From: JAGMCF01 sp964398885
Lineage (GTDB): Bacteria > Cloacimonadota > Cloacimonadia > JGIOTU-2
DNA length: 27,414 nucleotides
Assembly (NCBI GenBank): GCA_964398885.1
Contig: CAYNOU010000032.1
Location: 1 to 27,414 of the forward strand
Reading direction: 5' to 3'
Shown one piece after another: positions 1 through 7,046 of the stretch (its first letter is position 1; each line of letters opens with the position of its first letter). The notes beneath the pieces are model-generated. The model was not told the DNA's origin and did not search any database. It was given only the letters and a program-made list of their open reading frames with translations. Position numbers and translations under genes: made by a program.

Positions 1-525
1 CTTTTTAAGTTGTTCTATCAAGTCATCTCTATGAGTTAAAACCAAAATATCATAGGGTGGAATTTCATTTCTTTTTATTAACTCACCTAAAATTTGAATA
101 AGTTTGATAATTACAAGCGTTTTCCCACTTCCTGTTGCCATCCAGAAGCACATACGATTTATAAAATGCTCATATGAGATTTTTTTATCCTCATAAATAT
201 AATATTCAGTAAGAAGGTTGAAGATATTTCTCTTTCTCTTATCTAATTTAATATCAAGGTTTTCAAATAATTCATTATCTTTATACCACTTCAAAAACTT
301 TTGTTTTCTCTCTTGATTTACTTCTAATATTTCACTTTTTTTATAATCAACAAAATCTTCGTAATACTTCCTCAAAACCTTTATGGCATTTTTTACTGCA
401 TCAATTTGATAATCCCAGAGTTTCTTGCTTTTTGAAAAACTCTCCAAGTCAAAAGAATTCCAGTTATAAGGTAAATCCTCAAATCTAAAATCTTCAATTA
501 TGTCTCGTAAAAATATTCTTGCCAT
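1..525 (-). CDS. res: Type III restriction enzyme, helicase (Res) subunit, N-terminal 175 residues only
   Basis: This is the restriction and translocation subunit of a type III restriction-modification system: an SF2 helicase that acts with Mod and cuts DNA between inversely oriented sites. The frame is open from an ATG at 525 to base 1, so only the N-terminus is present. Visible are an N-terminal segment ending in LWDYQIDAV, like the Q-motif region of Res/DEAD-type proteins, and a Walker A motif I MATGSGKT near residues 130-137, followed by DILVLTHRDDLIEQL, which fits motif Ia. Motifs II-VI and the C-terminal PD-(D/E)XK nuclease would lie outside the window. The start lies one base after the hepT stop, so it is the fourth gene of the mod operon. 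The ribosome site is weak (GAGAAAGA), which suggests coupling to hepT translation. Assignment as Res rests on motif I plus the adjacent mod. Confidence 0.85.
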   Translation of the reverse strand, partial: MARIFLRDIIEDFRFEDLPYNWNSFDLESFSKSKKLWDYQIDAVKNAIKVLRKYYEDFVDYKKSEILEVNQERKQKFLKWYKDNELFENLDIKLDKRKRNIFNLLTEYYIYEDKKISYEHFINRMCFWMATGSGKTLVIIKLIQILGELIKRNEIPPYDILVLTHRDDLIEQLKK

Positions 526-526
526 A

Positions 527-874
527 TTAATTTTTATCTTTCTCTAAAATATTTTTCATTTGCTCTTTCAATTGTGGGAGTTCTTGCTCAATAATACGCC
601 AAACAATTGCTAAACTTATACCAAAGTATACATGAGCGATTCTATTCCTAAGACCGACCATTCCTCTCCAATCTACATCCGGATATTGATTTTTTACTTT
701 ATCAGGTATATTATTTGATGCTTCACCGATTATCTCAAAATTCCTAACAACAGCGTCAATTGTCTTCCTATCATTCTTAAAATCCTCAAAATTCATATTT
801 GCAACATATTCTTCAACCAATCCAATAGATTCTAATATATCTTCAATAAATAATCTCCATTCTCTCTTAGACAT
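527..874 (-). CDS. hepT: HepT-like HEPN ribonuclease toxin (DUF86 family)
   Basis: A 115-residue protein of the HepT (DUF86) family, the RNase toxin of HEPN/MNT toxin-antitoxin modules. The catalytic RX4HXY motif is intact: R76, H81 and Y83 in RNRIAHVYF. In characterised HepT proteins the Arg and His are catalytic, and the Tyr is the residue AMPylated by the MntA antitoxin. The length is typical of a single all-alpha HEPN domain, and residues 40-60 (DAVVRNFEIIGEASNNIP) match the usual helix before the active site. The ATG at 874 overlaps the end of mntA by 8 bases and has a strong GGAGG seven bases upstream. The res start follows one base after its stop. The pair lies inside a type III restriction-modification operon, so its role may be tied to that system; that link is inferred. 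Confidence 0.93.
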   Translation of the reverse strand: MSKREWRLFIEDILESIGLVEEYVANMNFEDFKNDRKTIDAVVRNFEIIGEASNNIPDKVKNQYPDVDWRGMVGLRNRIAHVYFGISLAIVWRIIEQELPQLKEQMKNILEKDKN

Positions 875-1157
875 AGGTCAAATCCTCCATTATGTATTTT
901 CGTCTATTAGGTTTAATTGCATCTGGAGTTATTAAATCAACCTTGAGTTTTAATATTTCTTCTAAAAAGTCTGCAAGGTGAATAAAAAGAAAACCTACAG
1001 ATTCATTAAACTCAATCAAGATATCAATATCGCTTTTCTCATTTTGTTCATTTCTTACATAGGAACCAAATATCGCTATCCTTCTTACTTTGTATTTTTC
1101 CTCTAATTCTTGTTTATGTTCTCTTATAATTCCTTTTACTTCTTCAATCTTTTTCAT
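867..1157 (-). CDS. mntA: MntA-like minimal nucleotidyltransferase antitoxin
   Basis: A small nucleotidyltransferase of the MNT family, the antitoxin partner of HepT; characterised MntA proteins inactivate HepT by transferring AMP to its active-site tyrosine. The GSX10DXD motif is present (GSYVRNEQNEKSDID), with a third acidic position at VDLIT. I chose the ATG at 1157 (start MKKIEEV, 96 residues) because a GGTGGTGAG purine-rich site precedes it and it begins five bases after the mod stop. An in-frame ATG at 1172 would add MVVSK and overlap mod by ten bases, but has no ribosome site. The 3' end overlaps hepT. The order antitoxin then toxin is usual for this family. Identity as an MNT/HepT pair is solid; AMPylation in this organism is inferred from the family. 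Confidence 0.92.
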   Translation of the reverse strand: MKKIEEVKGIIREHKQELEEKYKVRRIAIFGSYVRNEQNEKSDIDILIEFNESVGFLFIHLADFLEEILKLKVDLITPDAIKPNRRKYIMEDLTYV

Positions 1158-1162
1158 TTTGC

Positions 1163-3799
1163 TCACCACCATATCAAAGGTTTAATTAGTTTATAATCTA
1201 AATCCTTCAGTTCAATCTTTTCACCATCTTCTCCGCCAGAGGTGGATCCGCCTTCGGCGGAAAACTCTACTTCATCAGTGGTAATCTTTTTTATCCACCT
1301 GCCAAGTAAGTTTGAAAGTGTTTCTGGGATATCTATGTTTGGATAGAGTTTAGATAAGTCCACCTTCACTTTGTTGTTTTCATAATCAATTTCAAGTGCT
1401 TCAAGCATTTTTAAATCCCGCATAAAAACATATTGATTGTATGGGTTTTCGTAAGGATTTTCAAATAAGTCTGAATCTTCATATTTTACTTTTCTTAGGT
1501 TATCTTCATACTGCTCAAGTTCGTAGTATTTGAAAAAGCCACCGGCATTGTTTCCATTGTATTTCTCTTTCACATCCTTTTCTTTTGAAATTCCTGATTT
1601 ATCATAAGCCAAAACCTTCTTCATTCTCGGTAAAATTACTGTCCAGAAATGTTCCCCCATTTCAACGCCAATCCATTTTCTCTTAAGTTTATGTGCTACT
1701 GCGGTTGTTGTGCCAGAACCAAGGAAGAAGTCCATAACTAAATCGCATTTATTAGAAGTAGATTCTATGACTCGCTTTAAGAGGATTTCGGAGTTTTCGG
1801 TTTGAAAATTCCAAGTTTGTGAATATCCTGGTATATCTAACCATGATTCAGAAATCATCTCTTTATCTAAAAATACTTCAATTACCGGTTTATTCTTACC
1901 ACAATTAGGGCATTCCTCCCAGTCACATTCATATTGTGTGTAATTACATTCGGCACATTTTAATCTTAATTTTTTCTTTTTAGCTAAATTATCCAACTTG
2001 TCCTGTGATTTAATCCAATGCCTTCCTTTTGGCGGATAAAATTCCCTTCCAAAAACAATTCTTTTTTTGGAAGTAGTCCGTTCTCCCGGTCTATGATCTA
2101 ATTTAACCCATAAGAGACTTTCGAGCCCTTCTTTTAACCTTTTATTAAATAATTTTTGCTTCTCCAAATAACTTGCAATTGAATCTATTATTTTATATTC
2201 TTTTCTTTCTTTTTCTATTTCCTTTAATAAAATTTGAGGACCTATTGAAAAAAGAAATAATGAATCTTTATTGACAGAAAAAGACTCTCCGATTTTTTTC
2301 TTGCCCAATGTTCTATTTACAATAATCTCATTCCTGAAATTCCCCTCTTCAAAAATCTCATTCATCAAAAGCCTAATATACATATTTCCGTTATAATCGC
2401 ACCTAACAAAAATGCTTCCTCTGGGATTTAAGGTGTCCTTTGCTAACAGTAATCTATTTTCAAGCAAGGTTATCCAACTTGAATCTTTATATTTAACTGA
2501 ATAAAAATAATCAGCATCGGCCTCTTTATTAAATGGTGGGTCAATATAAATTGTCTGCAATTTTTCTTTAAACTTTGGCAAAATCGTATTCAATGCCTGA
2601 TAATTTTCGCTCTTTATCAGCCATCCATCTAGAGCATTGTCTAAACCTGTGGTGAGCGAAGCCGAACCATCATCAAACAATCCTAAAATCTCAAGTTCTA
2701 AATCCTTAAAAAACCTCGTATCAATTGGTAAGAATTGATGTTTTTTGTTTAACTGCTTACTTGTTAAAGTGTTTTCCAAAACTTTGCTTTTATCAAAACT
2801 GTCATCAACAATCATTAACTCTTTCCATTCTTTTACCTGCTCGTGAAAATTTTTATGGTTTAATATTTTTTCAATCAGGGAATATGGATTCCTGCTTTCG
2901 CAGGAATGACAAGCGGAGACAATCCTATCAAGGGTTATCACATAGTTAGAGTTAAAAACAAATTTTGGCTTGTTCCATATTTTTACGAGTTCATCTTCAA
3001 ATTGGCTTATAAAATCAATAATGTTGAATGCAGTATTTTTTAATACTTGAAGTTGCTTTATTCTCCTTTCTGTCCATTCACTTTCTCCAGTAAATACATA
3101 TTGATAAAGCCAGATATCAAATTGTTCTTTTAGAAATTCTTTTGCATTCTTGTTTATGAAATAATCAACTTCATTTTGTTTTTCAAAAACTCTGAATGCT
3201 TTTTCTAAAATATCTTCTTTAACTTCTAATCCTTCTTTTTTTAATGCTTTCAAAATATCATATATTTTTGTTTTTTTACCTCTTTCAGAATAATAGACAT
3301 TAAAAACAATTACATCATCACCCCTTTTTTTCTTAAATTCATAAATAATTTGCCTTTTTTCATTTGCCCTTTTATGCTCCAAGGTGGAGACATCAAAGAA
3401 AAATGTATATCCATCTATAACAACTTCAAGATTCTTAAATAGCCTGTCAGTCTTAACATAATAAAGCATGTGCGTTTTCCAGAATAACATTACATCCTTG
3501 TCATCAGTATAGACTTTTTCATAAATATTTTGGTGAATTGGAGTATGTCTAAAATAAATTGAACCACTTTCTGAAAAATACCTATTAAAGAATGTGTAGA
3601 GTTTATCAAAAAGTTCTTCCTTAAAGTCATGGAATGGTTCTAATGCTTCATTAATATCTTTTTGAAGTTTAGGGAAAACACCTTTTTCGTAATATCTTGA
3701 TTTAATTCTCATTAAATTGATGAATCCAGATTCTCCTTCAACTTTCGCACCAACAAAGATGTCTTTCAAAGCATTATAGAATTTTTGTTCTTTAGTCAT
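1163..3799 (-). CDS. mod: Type III DNA methyltransferase (Mod), N6-adenine, beta class
   Basis: The 878-residue modification and specificity subunit of the type III system. Motif IV is IYIDPPFN (D420-N424), and the AdoMet motif I is DFFLGSGTT (690-698) after it in the chain, the order expected for beta-class enzymes such as type III Mods. Between the two motifs, where the target-recognition region lies, is a zinc-ribbon-like cluster with C615, C618, C625, C630 and C633. The first ~390 residues are an unusually long N-terminal region; Mod proteins are often about 550-700 residues. The start at 3799 has AGAGGT six bases upstream. Three dispersed palindromic sequences lie in frame in the gene (residues about 298-305, 378-383 and 847-856) without breaking the frame. 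It is the first gene of the mod-mntA-hepT-res operon. Confidence 0.93.
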   Translation of the reverse strand: MTKEQKFYNALKDIFVGAKVEGESGFINLMRIKSRYYEKGVFPKLQKDINEALEPFHDFKEELFDKLYTFFNRYFSESGSIYFRHTPIHQNIYEKVYTDDKDVMLFWKTHMLYYVKTDRLFKNLEVVIDGYTFFFDVSTLEHKRANEKRQIIYEFKKKRGDDVIVFNVYYSERGKKTKIYDILKALKKEGLEVKEDILEKAFRVFEKQNEVDYFINKNAKEFLKEQFDIWLYQYVFTGESEWTERRIKQLQVLKNTAFNIIDFISQFEDELVKIWNKPKFVFNSNYVITLDRIVSACHSCESRNPYSLIEKILNHKNFHEQVKEWKELMIVDDSFDKSKVLENTLTSKQLNKKHQFLPIDTRFFKDLELEILGLFDDGSASLTTGLDNALDGWLIKSENYQALNTILPKFKEKLQTIYIDPPFNKEADADYFYSVKYKDSSWITLLENRLLLAKDTLNPRGSIFVRCDYNGNMYIRLLMNEIFEEGNFRNEIIVNRTLGKKKIGESFSVNKDSLFLFSIGPQILLKEIEKERKEYKIIDSIASYLEKQKLFNKRLKEGLESLLWVKLDHRPGERTTSKKRIVFGREFYPPKGRHWIKSQDKLDNLAKKKKLRLKCAECNYTQYECDWEECPNCGKNKPVIEVFLDKEMISESWLDIPGYSQTWNFQTENSEILLKRVIESTSNKCDLVMDFFLGSGTTTAVAHKLKRKWIGVEMGEHFWTVILPRMKKVLAYDKSGISKEKDVKEKYNGNNAGGFFKYYELEQYEDNLRKVKYEDSDLFENPYENPYNQYVFMRDLKMLEALEIDYENNKVKVDLSKLYPNIDIPETLSNLLGRWIKKITTDEVEFSAEGGSTSGGEDGEKIELKDLDYKLIKPLIWW
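1232..1261. repeat. Twin short palindromes inside mod, C-terminal part
   Basis: Two adjacent imperfect/perfect palindromes, TCCGCCAGAGGTGGA and TCCGCCTTCGGCGGA, lie in frame in mod and translate to a low-complexity SAEGGSTSGG stretch (residues ~847-856), unlike its surroundings. They share the TCCGCC...GGCGGA ends with the palindrome used as a tip in the larger elements at 5868 and 25580, so I read them as a repeat insertion in the gene. Confidence 0.7.
2651..2668. repeat. Short imperfect palindrome inside mod (GGTGAGC..GCCGAACC type)
   Basis: GGTGAGCGAAGCCGAACC is an imperfect hairpin sequence of a type seen as a dispersed repeat in many bacterial genomes (from memory). Here it is read in frame as GSASLTT (residues ~378-384), just before the methyltransferase core. 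No second copy is seen in the window, so the repeat call rests on hairpin form and recollection. Confidence 0.45.
2886..2910. repeat. Palindromic repeat inside mod (ATTCCTGC..GCAGGAAT type)
   Basis: An 8-bp perfect stem ATTCCTGC / GCAGGAAT with a TTTC loop (2888-2907), followed by GAC. This resembles a widespread bacterial hairpin repeat whose translations (CHSCESRNP or VIPAKAGIQ-like) are familiar. On the mod strand it gives ACHSCESRNPYS (residues ~296-307), a cysteine-containing insert between otherwise charged and hydrophobic helices. The frame is kept. Confidence 0.75.
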
Positions 3800-4096
3800 G
3801 TTTTACCTCTTTTTATTATAGAGTTGGGTATTTCATATAACTTTTTAACTTCCTCAAACTTCCTGTAAAGGATATGTATATCCACCCTGTATAATTTCCT
3901 TTTCTCTCAAATAATTTGTAATATACTGACCTTAATTGCTGCTAAGATATTTTATCGAGGTTCTCCTATACTCAGGATAACTTCAAATCCCAATTCTCTC
4001 AGTGCATCTATTATTTCATATTTTTCTTTATCTGCCAGCTGATCAGATACACACTAATATATACCACTTATCACTCATTTTTCATTCGTCCTTATG
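3800..4096 (-). pseudogene. Intergenic stretch with a short decayed reading frame
   Basis: The stretch between mod and the next gene holds no intact gene. On the minus strand, from an ATG at 4078, there is MSDKWYILVCI then a stop; shifting one frame continues as SDQLADKEKYEIIDALRELG and on to EPR before a stop at 3952. Joined, this reads as a plausible ~43-residue protein fragment with normal composition, so I take it as a frameshifted remnant. The region upstream of mod (3800-3950) is AT-rich and would hold the operon promoter; I could not pick a convincing -35/-10 pair. Confidence 0.4.
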
Positions 4097-4795
4097 CTAC
4101 AACCCGGTAGAAATGGCAAAAGCGCTTGCTGCCCAGCAACAAATCACAAGTGCAAAGGAAGTAGTATAATAGAGCAAAGGTTTCCTCGTTTGCAGAGTAA
4201 GAACTGTATTTCTGAATCGTGCCCCCAACCAGTATCCTATTGGGAAGAATATTGCTGAGAAGATTGCCCATACTAAACCTTCAACAGTTAGAAATGCTAC
4301 GAAACCACCAGGGCGATTGAAGGAGAGAAGAAACTGACATGGGACTACCTTCATACCAATAAAGTAGAAAGCAATTGCGGCCAGCATTGCTGCTGAGGCA
4401 CCGCTTACTATTCTGGGCAAGTGACCACTTTCCAGTTTACATCCTGCAAGGGACACGACTCCAGTAAGAGCAACTCCTTCCAGCACCACAGCCAGGCAGG
4501 AGTTTGCCTTACACATTATAGAAACATGGAGAATGGGTACTACAAGCTGCTTGCAAAAAATCGTCACTAATGCAATTCCTATTAGTATTGATGACTTTCT
4601 GAAAATACCAATCGCTATACCCATTATACCTATCCCAATCCCTGTTAAGATGCCAGCTCGGAAAGGGAGTCCTGCTGTTCTAATTGCACCGTTCAAAACC
4701 ACCTCTGATAATCCCCAGAGGGAACCAAGCACCAGAATAGCGATTAAGACATTCACTGACTGTGTCCCTTTGATTTCGTTAATTTTCACTTCCAT
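4097..4795 (-). CDS. Unrecognised polytopic inner-membrane protein
   Basis: A 232-residue protein that I do not recognise. Hydrophobic stretches suggest about six transmembrane helices: roughly residues 15-35, 42-62, 66-92, 100-118, 130-150, 165-195 and 210-230, the exact count being uncertain. Gly-rich segments such as GILTGIGIGIMGIAIG suggest tight helix packing. I start at the ATG at 4795 because AAGGTGG lies five bases upstream; a GTG at 4804 would add three residues but has no ribosome site. It lies 89 bases after mlaF on the same strand and could be cotranscribed, although nothing in its sequence ties it to lipid transport. Its G+C (mid-40s percent by eye) is above that of its neighbours, hinting at separate origin or membrane-protein codon bias. 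A small-molecule transporter component is possible but unsupported. Confidence 0.75.
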   Translation of the reverse strand: MEVKINEIKGTQSVNVLIAILVLGSLWGLSEVVLNGAIRTAGLPFRAGILTGIGIGIMGIAIGIFRKSSILIGIALVTIFCKQLVVPILHVSIMCKANSCLAVVLEGVALTGVVSLAGCKLESGHLPRIVSGASAAMLAAIAFYFIGMKVVPCQFLLSFNRPGGFVAFLTVEGLVWAIFSAIFFPIGYWLGARFRNTVLTLQTRKPLLYYTTSFALVICCWAASAFAISTGL

Positions 4796-4884
4796 CTCTA
4801 CCACCTTGTTATTTATCTAAGATTGATTGTTTTTATCTTTTGATATCTGCATTAGCCTGAATATATTTACGATACTTTACTTTC

Positions 4885-5622
4885 TTAAAAACTGCCTTTT
4901 GCAAAAAATTTATTTATTTGTGGTATTTTAGAATTTTTTGCATCTTCAAGTTTACCAAAGAACAATACTTCTCCATTGTCTAAAAAAACCACTCTATCTG
5001 CAATACGATGGATAGAGGCGAGTTCATGAGTAATAGCTACAATAGTCATATTTAATTGGACATTTAATTTTTTTATTAGATTATCAATTGCTGAAGCGGT
5101 AATCGGGTCAAGTCCTGCAGATGGTTCATCGCAGAAGAGAATAATAGGGTCAAGTGCAATAGCCCGTGCAAGCGCAGCTCGTTTACGCATACCACCAGAA
5201 AGTTGAGACGGATGCATATCAATTGCTTCATCCAATTCTACAAGATGTAATTTAGTTCTGATTAATCTTTGAATTAGTTGTTCTGATAAATTTGTATGTT
5301 GGCGAAAAGGGATTGCAACATTTTCTTTTACTGAGAGTGAATTAAGCAAAGCTCCACTCTGAAAAAGCACACCCACTTTTTTTAAAATATTTTCGAATTC
5401 AACCTCGTCCATTCCTGTAATTTCTTTATTAAAGAATTTTATTGAACCTGCGATAGGTCTATAAAGTCGTATAATGTGTTTGAGTAAAGTAGTTTTGCCA
5501 CAACCACTCCCTCCAAGAATAACCAGGACCTCATTTTTGCGAACATTAAAAGAAATGTTATTTAATATTCGTTTTTCATCAAATTCAGTTATTAAGTTCT
5601 GGACTTTAATTATAGTTTCCAT
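4885..5622 (-). CDS. mlaF: MlaF-type ABC transporter ATPase of the MCE lipid transport system
   Basis: The cytoplasmic ATPase that drives an MCE-type phospholipid transporter together with the MlaE permease. All ABC motifs are present in 245 residues: Walker A GGSGCGKT (37-44), Q-loop at Q88 in LFQSGALLNSLSV, a phrase typical of MlaF, signature LSGGM (141-145), Walker B ILFCDEP (161-167), D-loop SAGLD and H-loop His199. The C-terminus reaches NKFFAKGSF, close to the MlaF family's conserved ending. The start at 5622 has only a weak purine run upstream. It follows mlaE in order but is separated from it by 331 bases holding two palindromic elements, whereas mlaE and mlaF usually sit close together. 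Whether the two genes share a transcript is therefore open. Confidence 0.92.
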   Translation of the reverse strand: METIIKVQNLITEFDEKRILNNISFNVRKNEVLVILGGSGCGKTTLLKHIIRLYRPIAGSIKFFNKEITGMDEVEFENILKKVGVLFQSGALLNSLSVKENVAIPFRQHTNLSEQLIQRLIRTKLHLVELDEAIDMHPSQLSGGMRKRAALARAIALDPIILFCDEPSAGLDPITASAIDNLIKKLNVQLNMTIVAITHELASIHRIADRVVFLDNGEVLFFGKLEDAKNSKIPQINKFFAKGSF

Positions 5623-5666
5623 TCTTACTTCTGCCTGCCTGTCTTTTATTTGATCGCCATTTTACT

Positions 5667-5743
5667 AAAAGTTCGTCTCCGTCGGTGCCGAGTATTCGGC
5701 ATCCCGATAAATCGGGTTTGGCGGATCCTCGTTTCAGCACTCC
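5667..5743. repeat. Modular palindromic element, half copy
   Basis: Starts AAAAGTTCG and ends TCGTTTCAGCACTCC, matching the right half of the full elements at 5853 and 25512. Its tip is longer and carries other palindromic pieces, including CCCGATAAATCGGG (5703-5716) and GTGCCGAGTATTCGGCAT. The left half (GGAGTGCGAAAA...) is absent. It lies between mlaE and mlaF. Confidence 0.7.
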
Positions 5744-5852
5744 TGACAGGAATTACCTCTAAAATCATTTTTAATATAACTCGTCATTCCTAACTTGTAA
5801 CTCCAAACTTAATTGCATAGGAATTTCTTTAAAGGATAATATAAATTTATTC

Positions 5853-5945
5853 GGAGTGCGAAAACGATCCGCCAGCTGGCGGAGAACTTTTCGCTTGTGC
5901 CGATATGCTGAAAGTTCGTCGCTTCGCTCCTCGTTTCAGCACTCC
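5853..5945. repeat. Modular palindromic element, full copy
   Basis: A 93-bp element bounded by GGAGTGC and GCACTCC. Inside are two hairpins: GCGAAAACGA...AACTTTTCGC with the perfect palindrome TCCGCCAGCTGGCGGA at its tip (5868-5883), and GCTGAAAGTTCG...TCGTTTCAGC with a GTCGCTTCGCTCC tip. The fold would be a three-way junction. The same frame with different tips recurs at 25512-25610. It lies eight bases from the 3' end of mlaE and may act as a terminator or processing site for that transcript, which is inference. Confidence 0.85.
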
Positions 5946-5953
5946 ATATTTAA

Positions 5954-7045
5954 TTAATAGAATATTAATCCAATAACACTGTCTGCAACAATAACCATAA
6001 ATATTGCAGTAACAACAGAGGAGGTAGTTGCTTTACCAACTCCTTCTGCGCCACCTGTTGCCCGAAAACCATAGTAGAAGCCAACTATTGAGATTATCCA
6101 GGCAAACATGAAAGACTTAACTATACTGATGATAATATCTTTGAGAACCATTACAGATGCCATTCTATCAACAAAAGTCATTGGGCTGATCTTGAGAAAA
6201 GTGATACCGATAATAAATCCACCAGCGATACCAATAATATCTGAGAAGATAGTTAATAAGGGAGTTGCTATTGTCATTGCATACAATTTTGGGAGGACAA
6301 CATATTTGATTGGATTCAAAGCCATAGTTTTTAATGCATCAATTTCTTCGGAGATTTTCATGGAAGCCAGCTCAGATGCTATTGCTGAACCACTTCGGCC
6401 AGCAAGAATAATTGCTGTCAACAAGGGTCCCATTTCACGAGTCATAGAGATAGAAATTAAATCAACCACGAAAATATTTGCCCCGAACTGCCGTAGCTGT
6501 TGTGCGGATTGCAAGGAAAGTATGAAGCCAACAAGGAATGAGAGCAATGCCACGATAGGTAATGCATCAACTCCAATGAGATTAGCCTGATTTACAAACT
6601 CTCCCTTTCTTTGTCCTTTCTTGTTGAATAACCCGACAATTCCCCAGTAGAAAACATCAGCCGTTAATTGTATGAAATCTTTTATTTCTCCGAGGAGACC
6701 ATATCCTTTCTGTCCAAGGAATAATAATAGATTGAATTTCTCCGTTTTTGGTTTGTGATATGGAATTTTTAAAGAAGAAAAAGTGTTAAGTGATGCTTTT
6801 ATCTCAACAGAAGCATTCACAATCTTAGAAGATAGAGATTGCTCCTTTGCGTTTGTGATGATTTGGTCTATAGCAGCTACACCCGCACTGTCAATGGAAC
6901 GAAGCCCGGAAAGATCAATTATAAGATTCTTTCCTGGTATTTTTAATAAATTTGCAGATACTCCTTCTACGAGTTCTTCTGCATTATTTATCTTTAGAGA
7001 ACCGGTGATAAGCAGACGGTTATTTTCCAGACTGAAAGTTTGCAT
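5954..7045 (-). CDS. mlaE: MlaE-type permease with N-terminal STAS domain (MlaB-MlaE fusion)
   Basis: The inner-membrane permease of the MCE lipid transporter, fused to the small STAS protein that is separate (MlaB) in E. coli. Residues 1-100 form the STAS domain with LIIDLSGLRSIDSAGVAAID (42-60); Ser53 is at the usual regulatory position. Residues 155-363 are the MlaE core with several membrane helices. The coupling-helix segment MTREMGPLLTAIILAGRSGS then ELASMKISEEIDAL (201-238), which contacts the ATPase, is nearly consensus. The gene starts one base after the stop of the upstream barrel gene, so translation is probably coupled. The STAS-MlaE fusion is known in several phyla and not itself new. 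A palindromic element begins eight bases past its stop, before mlaF. Confidence 0.94.
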   Translation of the reverse strand: MQTFSLENNRLLITGSLKINNAEELVEGVSANLLKIPGKNLIIDLSGLRSIDSAGVAAIDQIITNAKEQSLSSKIVNASVEIKASLNTFSSLKIPYHKPKTEKFNLLLFLGQKGYGLLGEIKDFIQLTADVFYWGIVGLFNKKGQRKGEFVNQANLIGVDALPIVALLSFLVGFILSLQSAQQLRQFGANIFVVDLISISMTREMGPLLTAIILAGRSGSAIASELASMKISEEIDALKTMALNPIKYVVLPKLYAMTIATPLLTIFSDIIGIAGGFIIGITFLKISPMTFVDRMASVMVLKDIIISIVKSFMFAWIISIVGFYYGFRATGGAEGVGKATTSSVVTAIFMVIVADSVIGLIFY

Positions 7046-7046
7046 T

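Noticed and set aside
2725..2949. A plus-strand open frame of 74 codons within mod
   Set aside because: It is antisense to a motif-rich methyltransferase, and part of its translation (DSCFRRND) is the hairpin repeat read backwards.
6108..6590. A 160-codon plus-strand open frame
   Set aside because: It is antisense to the conserved MlaE core; no ribosome site or recognisable fold.
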